Assembly: GCA_964482225.1 (NCBI GenBank)
Contig: CAYZWT010000013.1
Coordinates: forward strand, 1-64,000
DNA length: 64,000 nucleotides
Source of the DNA: UBA1429 sp964482225
Lineage (GTDB): Bacteria; Chloroflexota; Anaerolineae; UBA1429
Direction of reading: 5' to 3'
The first letter of the stretch is position 1. Every line of letters begins with the position of its first letter. This document shows, one piece after another, positions 1 to 7,276 of the stretch. Below the pieces are notes generated by a model that saw nothing but the letters and a program-made list of their open reading frames with translations, ran no database searches and had not been told where the DNA came from. A program made the translations under genes and the position numbers.

Positions 1-135
1 CCCTGCCTCCCTCTCAGGTGCCAATATGCTCCACCAATACTCGAACAATCACGCGAACATGGCGCACGGCGATGTCAGAGTCGTCCTTTGGGACAACTCT
101 CTCCACGGCGAGAGATCCTCTTGGCGCTCTGCGCT
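1..135. other. window edge, no gene recognised
   Basis: I see no convincing coding region, RNA or repeat here. The short open frames on both strands lack family resemblance. It may be the far side of the truncated gene that ends at 278. Confidence 0.4.
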
Positions 136-249
136 GCCCTCATCCCCCAAAATACTAGCATAGATCGCTTTAGAAGCGACACCCCCTTCTCCCATAGGAA
201 TGGGAGAAGGGGGAAACAATGCCCATCGGGCATTGTCGGGGTTGAGGGC
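136..249. repeat. short palindromic element, GCCCTCA family, copy 1
   Basis: The element is bounded by inverted ends GCCCTCATCCCCC and GGGGTTGAGGGC. It encloses a palindrome in which CCCCCTTCTCCCAT faces ATGGGAGAAGGGGG. Relatives lie at 2407-2527, 15978-16083, 22833-22945 and 24721-24808. The family is non-coding and looks non-autonomous. This copy lies directly after the premature stop of the NB-ARC-like gene on the minus strand. Confidence 0.7.
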
Positions 250-277
250 GACCGAGGCGGCGCTGCGCCCAAGCGCG

Positions 278-754
278 TCACTTGCCATCCAGGGCAGCCA
301 GCGCGGCGCGCAGGATGCTGGCGGCCAGCACCGTCTTGCCCACGCCACCCATGCCCTGGATGGCGGCGGTGAGCACGACGGCTTGGCCGGGAGCCGTATC
401 GCCTATCACGCCCAAAGCGCGCAGCAGCTTGTCCCGCTCGTGGGGGCGGGGCACATGCCAGGGCGGCAGCGTCTCGGCAGGTGGGGGGACGTAGATGGGC
501 GGCGGCCAGGGAGGGGGCAGCGCGGCCAGGCGTCGGGCGCGCACTCTGGCCACCTGATGGCGGATCAGCCAGATGACGCCGCCCAACGCCAGTGTCGCGG
601 CGGCGAACAGCGCGATGGCCCAAAGGCCGAACACCTCCCAGGCGTGGGTAAAGCCGGTGTAGGCGATCCCGGCCAGGGCCAACACAATCGTCAGTGTCAG
701 CCCACCCATAAAGTCGCCGCGCGCCTCGCGCCACAGCTCTGCCAGTCGCGACAT
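278..754 (-). pseudogene. truncated membrane-anchored P-loop (NB-ARC/STAND-like) NTPase
   Basis: A 158-residue product starts at ATG 754, chosen because GGGAG lies 9 bases upstream; a GTG two codons earlier is the alternative. It has two predicted membrane segments (about residues 16-36 and 42-64), a basic stretch, a Pro-rich linker, then a perfect Walker A loop, GMGGVGKT, followed by about 15 residues and a stop. NB-ARC and other STAND ATPases run hundreds of residues past this loop with Walker B and sensor motifs, so the gene is probably a 5' remnant. A palindromic element lies just after the stop, which suggests disruption by insertion or deletion. It points away from the kinase operon 2.5 kb downstream. 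Its product may be non-functional. Confidence 0.6.
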
Positions 755-983
755 GGGCACACGCTCCCTCTAGACGTCTACAAGAAGAGGGGTCAGAAGC
801 AATTGGCCGACAACCAGTTCGGCACAAACGCTATCCTAGCAGACGAACCGACGGGCGTCCAGCGCTTGTGCGGCTCGGACGCGCGGGCGACCAGACAGAG
901 TCGAGAGGATGGGTTCGTGGCCGGCCAGGACCCGTTCCCTCGAACCTGAATGGCGCCGCGCGCCCATGGGCAGACCGGCGTTT

Positions 984-1012
984 TTGGCGCGCGCACGGCC
1001 TGATGCTACCAT
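984..1012 (+). promoter_or_regulatory. putative sigma-70 promoter of the TauE/SafE gene
   Basis: TTGGCG at 984-989 and TACCAT at 1007-1012 are separated by 17 bases, 40 bases before the GTG start. The rest of 755-1052 holds no gene; it is the divergent spacer between the P-loop remnant and the permease gene. Confidence 0.4.
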
Positions 1013-1052
1013 ATGCGGGTGTGCTGGCGCCCCAACCATCGAGGAGTTACCT

Positions 1053-1772
1053 GTGCCCGATACCTTGCTGCTGCTGGTGATCATTCTGGCCTCGGGCCTG
1101 ATCCAGGGCGTTTCCGGCTTTGGCTTTGGCCTGTTCGCCATGGGCGCCATGGCCCTGGTGATGCCCGTGCCCGACGCGGTGGTGATCGTCGCCATCGTCA
1201 CCCTCTCCAGCATCACCCTCAACCTCTGGAGCGTGCGGGACGAGATCCCCTGGCGCGATACCTGGCCCATCATCATGGGGGCCATCCCCACCTCTATCGC
1301 GGGCGTGCTGTTGCTGCGCCACCTGGATGCCACCACGCTGCGCATCGGCATCGCCATCATGATCCTGGGGGGCTGCGCTGTGAGCATGTGGCACCCGGAG
1401 CGGGCGCTGATCAAGCGCGCTTTTCCCTGGGCGCACCTCTCGGGCCTGGTGGGAGGGCTGTTTGGCGGGGCGCTGAACATGGGCGGTCCGCCCATCGTGG
1501 TCTATACGCTGCTGCGCGCCTGGGACAAGGGGCAGGCCAAGGGCGCCATGTCGGCCTACTTTTTCGTCACCGGCCTGTTGCGGGTGATCCTGCATGTGGC
1601 GGCGGGCACCGCCACCTGGCCCCTGGTGCGCCAGTCGTTGCTGCTCATCATCCCCACGGTGGCGGCCTCGTACCTGGGCGTCCTGATCTTTCGCCGCCTC
1701 AGCACCCGCACCTTTCGCTATGCCGTCACCGGCTTGCTGGTGTTCCTGGCGGTGCGCGTGTTCACCGGCTGA
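1053..1772 (+). CDS. TauE/SafE-family (TSUP) permease
   Basis: The 239-residue protein is almost entirely hydrophobic, with about seven or eight membrane segments and the family's glycine-rich opening (LIQGVSGFGFGLFAMG) in the first helix and a related GLFGGALNMGGPP motif in the second half. Such proteins export or import sulfite, sulfoacetate or other organic anions across the inner membrane; the substrate cannot be read from sequence. GTG 1053 is the start because GAGGAG lies 6 bases upstream and the protein then has normal family length. It appears monocistronic. Its last about 205 bases and its terminator are repeated twice more immediately downstream. Confidence 0.85.
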   Translation: MPDTLLLLVIILASGLIQGVSGFGFGLFAMGAMALVMPVPDAVVIVAIVTLSSITLNLWSVRDEIPWRDTWPIIMGAIPTSIAGVLLLRHLDATTLRIGIAIMILGGCAVSMWHPERALIKRAFPWAHLSGLVGGLFGGALNMGGPPIVVYTLLRAWDKGQAKGAMSAYFFVTGLLRVILHVAAGTATWPLVRQSLLLIIPTVAASYLGVLIFRRLSTRTFRYAVTGLLVFLAVRVFTG

Positions 1773-2295
1773 GAAGCACAGCCAATCTATCGAAAGGGGG
1801 AAGCAGCTACGCTACTCCCCCCTTTCACCGGCCTGTTGCGGGTGATCCTGCATGTGGCGGCGGGCACCGCCACCTGGCCCCTGGTGCGCCAGTCGTTGCT
1901 GCTCATCATCCCCACGGTGGCGGCCTCGTACCTGGGCGTCCTGATCTTTCGCCGCCTCAGCACCCGCACCTTTCGCTATGCCGTCACCGGCTTGCTGGTG
2001 TTCCTGGCGGTGCGCGTGTTCACCGGCTGAGAAGCACAGCCAATCTATCGAAAGGGGGAAGCAGCTACGCTACTCCCCCCTTTCACCGGCCTGTTGCGGG
2101 TGATCCTGCATGTGGCGGCGGGCACCGCCACCTGGCCCCTGGTGCGCCAGTCGTTGCTGCTCATCATCCCCACGGTGGCGGCCTCGTACCTGGGCGTCCT
2201 GATCTTTCGCCGCCTCAGCACCCGCACCTTTCGCTATGCCGTCACCGGCTTGCTGGTGTTCCTGGCGGTGCGCGTGTTCACCGGCTGAGAAGCAC
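1567..2295 (+). repeat. 258-bp tandem repeat, 2.8 copies, of the permease 3' end
   Basis: Copies begin at 1567, 1825 and 2083, with an exact 258-base period and no mismatch that I can see. Each holds the last 68 codons of the TauE/SafE gene. The first two also carry about 50 bases of downstream sequence with a hairpin; the third stops at 2295 just after the stop codon. Copies two and three contain open frames (1836-2030 and 2094-2288) for the 64 C-terminal residues, but these have no ribosome site and are gene remnants. 258 is a multiple of three, so the frame is kept, but a stop ends each copy. Confidence 0.9.
1793..1825. terminator. bidirectional terminator-like hairpin after the permease gene
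   Basis: AAAGGGGG pairs with CCCCCTTT around a loop containing AGCAGCTACGCTACT. It lies 20 bases after the stop codon and is repeated exactly at 2051-2083. The loop resembles that of the hairpin after tRNA-Asp (2563-2587), so both may be one palindromic repeat type used as a terminator. Confidence 0.5.
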
Positions 2296-2406
2296 CCTCG
2301 TTCACCCCACTTACGCCCAATGGGGCTGCCGCCGCAGACCCGCGTGCAAGCTGTGTTGCGCGCATCTTCCAGTTCGGACAATATTGCTGTTGATTGCGGC
2401 TTCGTG

Positions 2407-2527
2407 GCCCTCACCCCCACGGTCGTGATGCGCAACGAACGGGTCTGCGCCCCCTCTCCCACAACTTTGTGGGAGAGGGGGACGGCCAGACTCGGCTCAG
2501 AGGCGAGTTTGGCTGGGGGGTGAGGGC
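2407..2527. repeat. short palindromic element, GCCCTCA family, copy 2
   Basis: The ends are GCCCTCACCCCC and GGGGGTGAGGGC. The centre is the palindrome CCCCTCTCCCACAA facing TTGTGGGAGAGGGG. It also holds GGTCTGCGCC, which recurs in the copy at 22833. It is non-coding and lies between the permease repeats and tRNA-Asp. Confidence 0.8.
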
Positions 2528-2553
2528 TCTCGATGCCGCACGCGAACACAAAG

Positions 2554-2587
2554 AAAAGCAAAAGGCGAGCAGCTATGCTACTCGCCT
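2554..2587 (-). terminator. rho-independent terminator of tRNA-Asp
   Basis: Read on the minus strand, AGGCGAG pairs with CTCGCCT across a short loop and is followed by a T-rich tract (TTTTGCTTTTC). It starts 4 bases after the 3' end of the tRNA gene. Confidence 0.75.
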
Positions 2588-2590
2588 CTG

Positions 2591-2664
2591 CGGAAGCGAC
2601 GGGACTCGAACCCGCGATCTTCGGCTTGACAGGCCGACGTGTTAGACCACTACACTACGCCTCC
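2591..2664 (-). tRNA. tRNA-Asp(GTC)
   Basis: The minus strand folds into a full cloverleaf of 74 bases. The acceptor stem is GGAGGCG with CGCTTCC, including one G-T pair, and the discriminator base is G. The D arm pairs GTGT with ACAC. The anticodon stem TCGGC/GCCGA carries loop CTGTCAA, giving anticodon GTC (Asp). The T arm contains GGTTCGAATCC. CCA is not encoded. A promoter lies just upstream and a terminator just downstream. Confidence 0.95.
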
Positions 2665-2674
2665 AACGCGCACC

Positions 2675-2703
2675 ATGATACCATCACCCCGCGCGCCTGT
2701 CAA
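2675..2703 (-). promoter_or_regulatory. sigma-70 promoter of tRNA-Asp
   Basis: On the minus strand TTGACA and TATCAT are separated by 17 bases. The -10 box ends 11 bases before the mature 5' end of the tRNA. Confidence 0.75.
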
Positions 2704-2729
2704 AACGCGCGGATGACTATTGGCCAACG

Positions 2730-3120
2730 GTAACTGCTCAGATTTGGGAGGACGAGTTCTCAACTGTCCAGGACGGTGATGCCCTTATCCTGCAATCGGT
2801 GAGCACACAGCCTCGGCTACGGAGGGCGGGCGTCTCGCCCGCCTGCAAGGCGTAGCCTTGCTCAAGGCAAAGCACCAAACAAAGCAAGCGCAGCTTGCTT
2901 TGTCAAGGACTCGGCCCTGTGCAAGATTGGCCGCTTGTCGGTGGCAGACGCTGCGTACGCATGCATGCGTACGCAGCGTGGCGGGCGAGACGCCCGCCCT
3001 CCAACCTGCCTTGCCGCTGCACCTGACTCACGATGGGTTCCCCGTATAGGTGGGGAATGATTCCCTATGGCAACTCATTGAACGATGGCCTCTCGCCTTC
3101 CCTCAATTCTGAACTGTTAC
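2730..3120. mobile_element. MITE-like element, copy C (391 bp)
   Basis: The terminal inverted repeats are GTAACTGCTCAGATTT and AATTCTGAACTGTTAC. It is flanked by GGCCAACG (2722-2729) and GGCCAGCG (3121-3128), a 7/8 direct repeat consistent with a target-site duplication. Inside are an inverted pair of GGCGGGCGAGACGCCCGCC palindromes (about 2826-2846 and 2982-3003), an AAAGCAAGC/GCTTGCTTT hairpin, and a perfect 32-base palindrome at 2948-2979. It has no transposase and no credible gene. The relatives are at 46060-46350 and 58318-58589. Confidence 0.75.
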
Positions 3121-3132
3121 GGCCAGCGCGGG

Positions 3133-3161
3133 TTCCCCACCGGCCCCGTTTCGGCTATGAT
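3133..3161 (+). promoter_or_regulatory. possible promoter of the kinase operon
   Basis: TATGAT at 3156-3161 is a good -10 box. The -35 position 17 bases upstream (TTCCCC) is poor. It lies between the MITE and the first kinase gene, about 90 bases before ATG 3250. Confidence 0.35.
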
Positions 3162-3249
3162 ATAGGCAAGCGCAGGGCTCGCAACCCTGAGCGGACTGCT
3201 GCGTAAACATAGATGCGTGTGTCTTGCATCCGAGCGAAAGACGAACGTC

Positions 3250-4707
3250 ATGGTCACCATCACTGCCGAGCCGCTGGCGCCGGGCGCCATGCTCAAACAA
3301 CGCTACGAGATCGTCCGCCTCATCAAAGGGGGCGGCATGTCGTGGATCTATCAGGTGCGCGAGCGCCGCCGCGACGCCACCACGCGGCTGTGGGCGCTCA
3401 AAGAGCTGCGCATGGACGATGACGACCGCCACTCGCTGGCCGAGGCGCGCCAGATGTTCGAGCAAGAGGCCCATATCCTGGTGCAGCTCAGCCATCGCAA
3501 CCTGCCCCAGGTGGCGGCCTATTTTGCCGAGGGCGAGCGCTCGTACCTGGTGATGGAGTTCATCCACGGCGAGACGCTGCAAGAGCGCCTGACCCAGGCC
3601 CGCGCGCCATTGCTAGAGAGCCAGGTCGCTCCCTGGGCGATCCAGGTGTGCGACGTGCTGGATTACCTGCACACCCGCCAGCCGCCGATCATCTTTCGCG
3701 ACGTCAAGCCGGGCAACATCATGGTCACCCCCAACGGCGAGATCAAGGTGATTGATTTCGGCATCGCCCGCACCTACAAGGTGGGCAAGCAACGCGACAC
3801 CATTACAATGGGCTCGGAGAACTATGCCGCGCCGGAGCAGTGGGGCCAGGGCCAGACCGACCCGCGCTCGGATATCTATAGCCTGGGGGCCACCCTGTAT
3901 CACCTGTTGACCAACGAGCCGCCCCTGCCCGCCTTTGTGCCCGGCGAGCGCCTGCCGATCCGCCAGCTCAATCCGGCGGTCTCCCAAGAGCTGGCCGGGG
4001 TGGTGGAGCGCGCCATGGCCCCGGAGCGCGGCGACCGTTACCATTCGGCGGCCGAGATGCGCGCCGCCCTGCTGCGCTGCTTGCCGCCCTGGGAGCGCCT
4101 GCGCTTGCAGGCCCGGCCCCAGGAGCGCCCTTTGCAGGGGCAGAGCGCCGCTATGCAAGAGACCGTTCCGGTCGTCGCAGCGCCCCAGCCTCGCGAGGCC
4201 CCGGCGCCCGTTGCCGCAACGGACGTTGCCGCAACGGACGTTGCCGCAACGGACGTTGGCGCGATCACGCGCAGTGCGCCGGCGTACCCGGCCACGGGCG
4301 CGGGTCTGTACTGTCGCGCCTGTGGGGCGCTGAATCGCCCGGATGGGCGCTACTGCCGCCTGTGCGGCGCCCGGATCCAGGAGGGCGTCGCGGCGTCGCT
4401 ATCCGTGATCGGCAGCGCGCCCAGGGCCACGCGCTTTACATTGGGCCATCAGCCCGTGGTGTTGGGGCGCAGCAGCGGCAGCCAGCGGGTGGACCTGGAC
4501 CTGAGCCCCCTGGACCCGGACGCCTATGTTTCCCGCCGCCATGCCCAGATCACCTATGCCGATGGCCGCTACTGGCTCGCCGACCTGGGCAGCTCGAACG
4601 GCACCTATCTGAACGATGGGCGACTGGAACGCGAGCGCGCCGTGGCCCTGCGGCATGGCGACCGCATTCGCCTGGGCCGCGTCGAGATGGCCTTTTCGCA
4701 ACGCTGA
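3250..4707 (+). CDS. Ser/Thr protein kinase with zinc ribbon and FHA domain
   Basis: This 485-residue protein has an N-terminal kinase domain (about 15-285), a tandem AATDV linker (322-337), a zinc ribbon (Cys 355, 358, 369, 372) and a C-terminal FHA domain (about 400-480, with GRSSG, SRRH and LGSSNGTYLN). Kinase motifs are the Gly loop KGGGMS, Lys51 in ALKEL, DVKPGN with Asp151, DFG at 169-171 and APEQW. The usual HRD histidine is Phe (FRD, 149-151). There is no membrane segment, so it is cytoplasmic and should phosphorylate Ser/Thr while its FHA domain reads phospho-Thr. ATG 3250 gives a compact N-terminus; GTG 3217 is an alternative. It is the first gene of a five-gene operon with PP2C, vWA, zinc-ribbon/FHA and a second kinase. 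Confidence 0.9.
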   Translation: MVTITAEPLAPGAMLKQRYEIVRLIKGGGMSWIYQVRERRRDATTRLWALKELRMDDDDRHSLAEARQMFEQEAHILVQLSHRNLPQVAAYFAEGERSYLVMEFIHGETLQERLTQARAPLLESQVAPWAIQVCDVLDYLHTRQPPIIFRDVKPGNIMVTPNGEIKVIDFGIARTYKVGKQRDTITMGSENYAAPEQWGQGQTDPRSDIYSLGATLYHLLTNEPPLPAFVPGERLPIRQLNPAVSQELAGVVERAMAPERGDRYHSAAEMRAALLRCLPPWERLRLQARPQERPLQGQSAAMQETVPVVAAPQPREAPAPVAATDVAATDVAATDVGAITRSAPAYPATGAGLYCRACGALNRPDGRYCRLCGARIQEGVAASLSVIGSAPRATRFTLGHQPVVLGRSSGSQRVDLDLSPLDPDAYVSRRHAQITYADGRYWLADLGSSNGTYLNDGRLERERAVALRHGDRIRLGRVEMAFSQR

Positions 4708-4722
4708 CAAGGGGAATACCGC

Positions 4723-5967
4723 ATGGATTGCACTGCCTGTGGCCGCCAGAATCGCCCGAGCGCCGGATACTGCGCCTGGTGCGGGGAACGCCTCAACGCC
4801 GGACAGGAGCCGCCTGCCCCACCGATGGAGAGCGGCGCCGCCACCCGCAAGCTGGACCTGGCCGAGCTGCTGGAGGGCGACGCGCCCTTGGAGCCTGGCA
4901 CCTGGCTGGATGGCCGCTATGAGATCACGGCCCTGCAAGAGGTAACGGACGACAGCCGCACCTATGTCGCGCTGGATCGCGCCCGCTGCCCGGGCTGCGG
5001 CCACGAGTTCGAGGGCGAAGAGCCCGCCGCTTATTGCCAAGAGTGCGGCGCCTCTCTGGACAAGCCCCCCCGGGTGATAATCGTCGAATACCTGGTGCGC
5101 AAGCCCCAGACCTATGACCTGCACTGGCAGCGGGGCGGCCGCGACTATTACGTCATCGCGATTCCCGAGCCGGAGCAACCCGCGGCGCCGCCCGAGACGT
5201 TGCGGCTGGCCTTTGGCAGCGCCACCCACCAAGGTTACCACTATGACCACAACGAGGATTCGCTGGATGCCCGGCTCTACGCCGATCATTTGGGCACCAG
5301 CCTGGGCTTTTTCGTCGTGGCCGATGGCGTGGGCGGCCAGCAAGGGGGCGAAGTGGCCAGCGGCATGGCCATCGCCGCCGTGTGGGAGCGGCTCTACCAA
5401 GATGTGTGGCAGGCCGCCATGCTGGGCAGCCCGCCGGATGCCGCCGCCTGCGAGCAGGCGGTTGGGGCGGCCATCGCCGCCGCCAACGACCTGGTCTATG
5501 CCGAGCGCACCGCCCAGGCCAGCGAGATGAGCACCACCCTGACCGTGGCGCTCACCGTGGGGCGCCAGGTGTACGTGGGCAACGTGGGCGACAGCCGCGC
5601 CTACCTGTTCGACGGCCAGGGGTTGCGCCGCGTCACCCAGGATCATTCGCTGGTGCAGCGCATGGTGGACGCAGGCCAGCTCAAGCCCGAAGAGGTGTAT
5701 ACCCACCCGCGCCGCAACGTGATCTACCGTTCCATCGGCGACCGCCCCCGCCTGGAGGGCGACACCTTTGCCGCAGAACTGGCCAGAGACGGGCGGCTGG
5801 TGCTCTGCAGCGATGGGCTGTGGGAGATGGTGCGCGAGGACGGCCTGGAGGAGGTGCTCTTGGCCGAGCCCGATCCGCAGATGGCGGCGGAGCGCCTGGT
5901 GCAGAACGCCCTGCTGGCCGGGGGCGAGGACAATATCTCGATCATCATCGTGCAGGCCAAGAGTTAG
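4723..5967 (+). CDS. PP2C-family protein phosphatase with zinc ribbons
   Basis: A 414-residue protein with an N-terminal zinc ribbon (Cys 3, 6, 17, 20), a second ribbon (Cys 89, 92, 105, 108) and a PP2C domain from about 160 to the end. PP2C motifs are HNEDS (metal Asp179), VVADGVGG (Asp201), VGDSRAY, LVLCSDGLWEM and EDNISIIIV. It should remove phosphate from Ser/Thr in the targets of the neighbouring kinases using Mg/Mn. Residues about 59-85 (PGTWLDGRYEIT, then TYVALDRA) resemble the start of the kinase N-lobes encoded by the genes on both sides, interrupted by the second ribbon; this suggests descent from a kinase-phosphatase arrangement. AAGGGG lies just before ATG 4723, 15 bases after the kinase stop. 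Confidence 0.92.
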   Translation: MDCTACGRQNRPSAGYCAWCGERLNAGQEPPAPPMESGAATRKLDLAELLEGDAPLEPGTWLDGRYEITALQEVTDDSRTYVALDRARCPGCGHEFEGEEPAAYCQECGASLDKPPRVIIVEYLVRKPQTYDLHWQRGGRDYYVIAIPEPEQPAAPPETLRLAFGSATHQGYHYDHNEDSLDARLYADHLGTSLGFFVVADGVGGQQGGEVASGMAIAAVWERLYQDVWQAAMLGSPPDAAACEQAVGAAIAAANDLVYAERTAQASEMSTTLTVALTVGRQVYVGNVGDSRAYLFDGQGLRRVTQDHSLVQRMVDAGQLKPEEVYTHPRRNVIYRSIGDRPRLEGDTFAAELARDGRLVLCSDGLWEMVREDGLEEVLLAEPDPQMAAERLVQNALLAGGEDNISIIIVQAKS

Positions 5968-5994
5968 GGCAGCAAGCGAGAGTAGGAGAGGACC

Positions 5995-7263
5995 ATGGCC
6001 AACGAGCTACAACTCGACGTACAGATGAACAAGCGTCACGTGCCCGTGACCAGCACCCAGCAGTTGATCTATGTGCTGATCTCGGCGCGCCCCAGCGAGA
6101 TCCTGTCCAGGACACGCATGGGGGTCAATTTCTGCTTTGTGCTGGACCGCAGCGGCTCGATGCGCGGCAAAAAGATCGAGCGCCTCAAAGAGGCCATGAC
6201 CGTGGCCCTTGCGCGCCTGGCGCCCGACGACCGGGCCGCCATCACGGTGTTCAACGACAGCGCCCAGATGCTGGCCGAGAGCGGCCTGATGCGCGACCAG
6301 CGCAGCATGGCGAGCAAGATCGCGGCGCTGCGGGCCGGCGGCGGCACCCAGATGTCGCGCGGCCTGAGCATCGGCCTGCGCGAGGTCTATCGCCATGTGG
6401 AGGATCAGCGGGCCAACCAGGTGCTGCTGCTCACCGACGGCCAGACTTATGGCGACGAGGCCCAGTGCCTCAAGCTCGCCCAGGAGGCGGGCGAGCACCG
6501 CATCGCCATCCAGGCCCTGGGCCTGGGCGATGACTGGAACGAGGACCTGCTGGACGAGATCGCGCGGCGCAGCGGCGGCACATCGGACCTGATCGAATCC
6601 GCCGACGAGATCGTCCCGTTCTTTGCCCAGACGGTGGAGCGCTCGCACCGGGCCGTGGTGCGCAACGCCCGGCTGGTGCTGCGCATGGTATCGGGCATCG
6701 TGCCGCGCCAGGTCTGGCAGGTGACGCCCCTGATCGCCAACCTGGGCTATACGCCCATCGGCCAGAACGACGTCCAGATCGAGCTGGGCGAGTTGGATGC
6801 CCAGGAGGGCAAGGCCGTGCTGGTGGAGCTGCTGCTGCCGCCCCGCCAGCCGGGCAGCTATCGCATCGCCCAGTCGCAGATCGTGTACGATCTGCCGCAG
6901 CGCAACGAGACCGATCTGGACGCGCGCCAGGACATCGTGCTGGATTACACCGCCGACGCCCAGCTCGCCCGCCAATACGACCCGGCCATCATGAACCTGG
7001 TGGAAAAGGTGACGGCCTACAAGCTCCAGACCCGCGCCCTGGACGAGGCGCGCCTGGGCAACGTGGCCGGGGCGACGCAAAAGCTGCGCGCCGCCGCCAC
7101 GCGCCTGCTGGAGCTGGGCGAGGTCGAACTGGCCGACGCCGCCCGCGCCGAGGCCGAGAGCCTGGAGCGTTCGGGCCAGATGACCTCTGCCGGAACCAAA
7201 AAGCTGCGCTACCAAACGCGCAAGTTGACCCAGCGATTGCCCGACCTGCCCGAGGACGAGTAA
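5995..7263 (+). CDS. von Willebrand factor A domain protein
   Basis: A 422-residue cytoplasmic protein. The vWA domain (about 42-220) has a complete MIDAS metal site: DRSGS (Asp51, Ser53, Ser55), Thr118 in GGGTQMS and Asp148 in LLTDGQ. A beta-rich region follows (about 225-320), then a helical C-terminus (325-422). With a phosphatase upstream and kinases on both sides it is likely the scaffold or phosphorylated partner, as TerY-type vWA proteins are in kinase/PP2C/vWA triads. No Mg-chelatase or MoxR ATPase lies nearby. AGGAGAGG lies 8 bases before ATG 5995. It could equally organise protein assembly at the membrane with the last gene's product; the partner is not visible. Confidence 0.85.
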   Translation: MANELQLDVQMNKRHVPVTSTQQLIYVLISARPSEILSRTRMGVNFCFVLDRSGSMRGKKIERLKEAMTVALARLAPDDRAAITVFNDSAQMLAESGLMRDQRSMASKIAALRAGGGTQMSRGLSIGLREVYRHVEDQRANQVLLLTDGQTYGDEAQCLKLAQEAGEHRIAIQALGLGDDWNEDLLDEIARRSGGTSDLIESADEIVPFFAQTVERSHRAVVRNARLVLRMVSGIVPRQVWQVTPLIANLGYTPIGQNDVQIELGELDAQEGKAVLVELLLPPRQPGSYRIAQSQIVYDLPQRNETDLDARQDIVLDYTADAQLARQYDPAIMNLVEKVTAYKLQTRALDEARLGNVAGATQKLRAAATRLLELGEVELADAARAEAESLERSGQMTSAGTKKLRYQTRKLTQRLPDLPEDE

Positions 7264-7276
7264 AAAGGAGCCCAAG

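Noticed and set aside
1836..2288. two additional permease genes
   Set aside because: They are exact copies of the last 64 codons of the upstream gene without ribosome sites; treated as duplicated remnants or assembly artefact.
1013..2428. 471-residue open frame across the permease repeats
   Set aside because: It is a shadow frame made long by the 258-bp repeat, a multiple of three; composition is Gly/His/Arg/Pro-rich and it overlaps the real permease gene.
4399..5706. long minus-strand frames opposite the kinase operon
   Set aside because: They mirror third-codon GC bias of the real genes and show His/Leu/Gly/Ala-rich composition without motifs.
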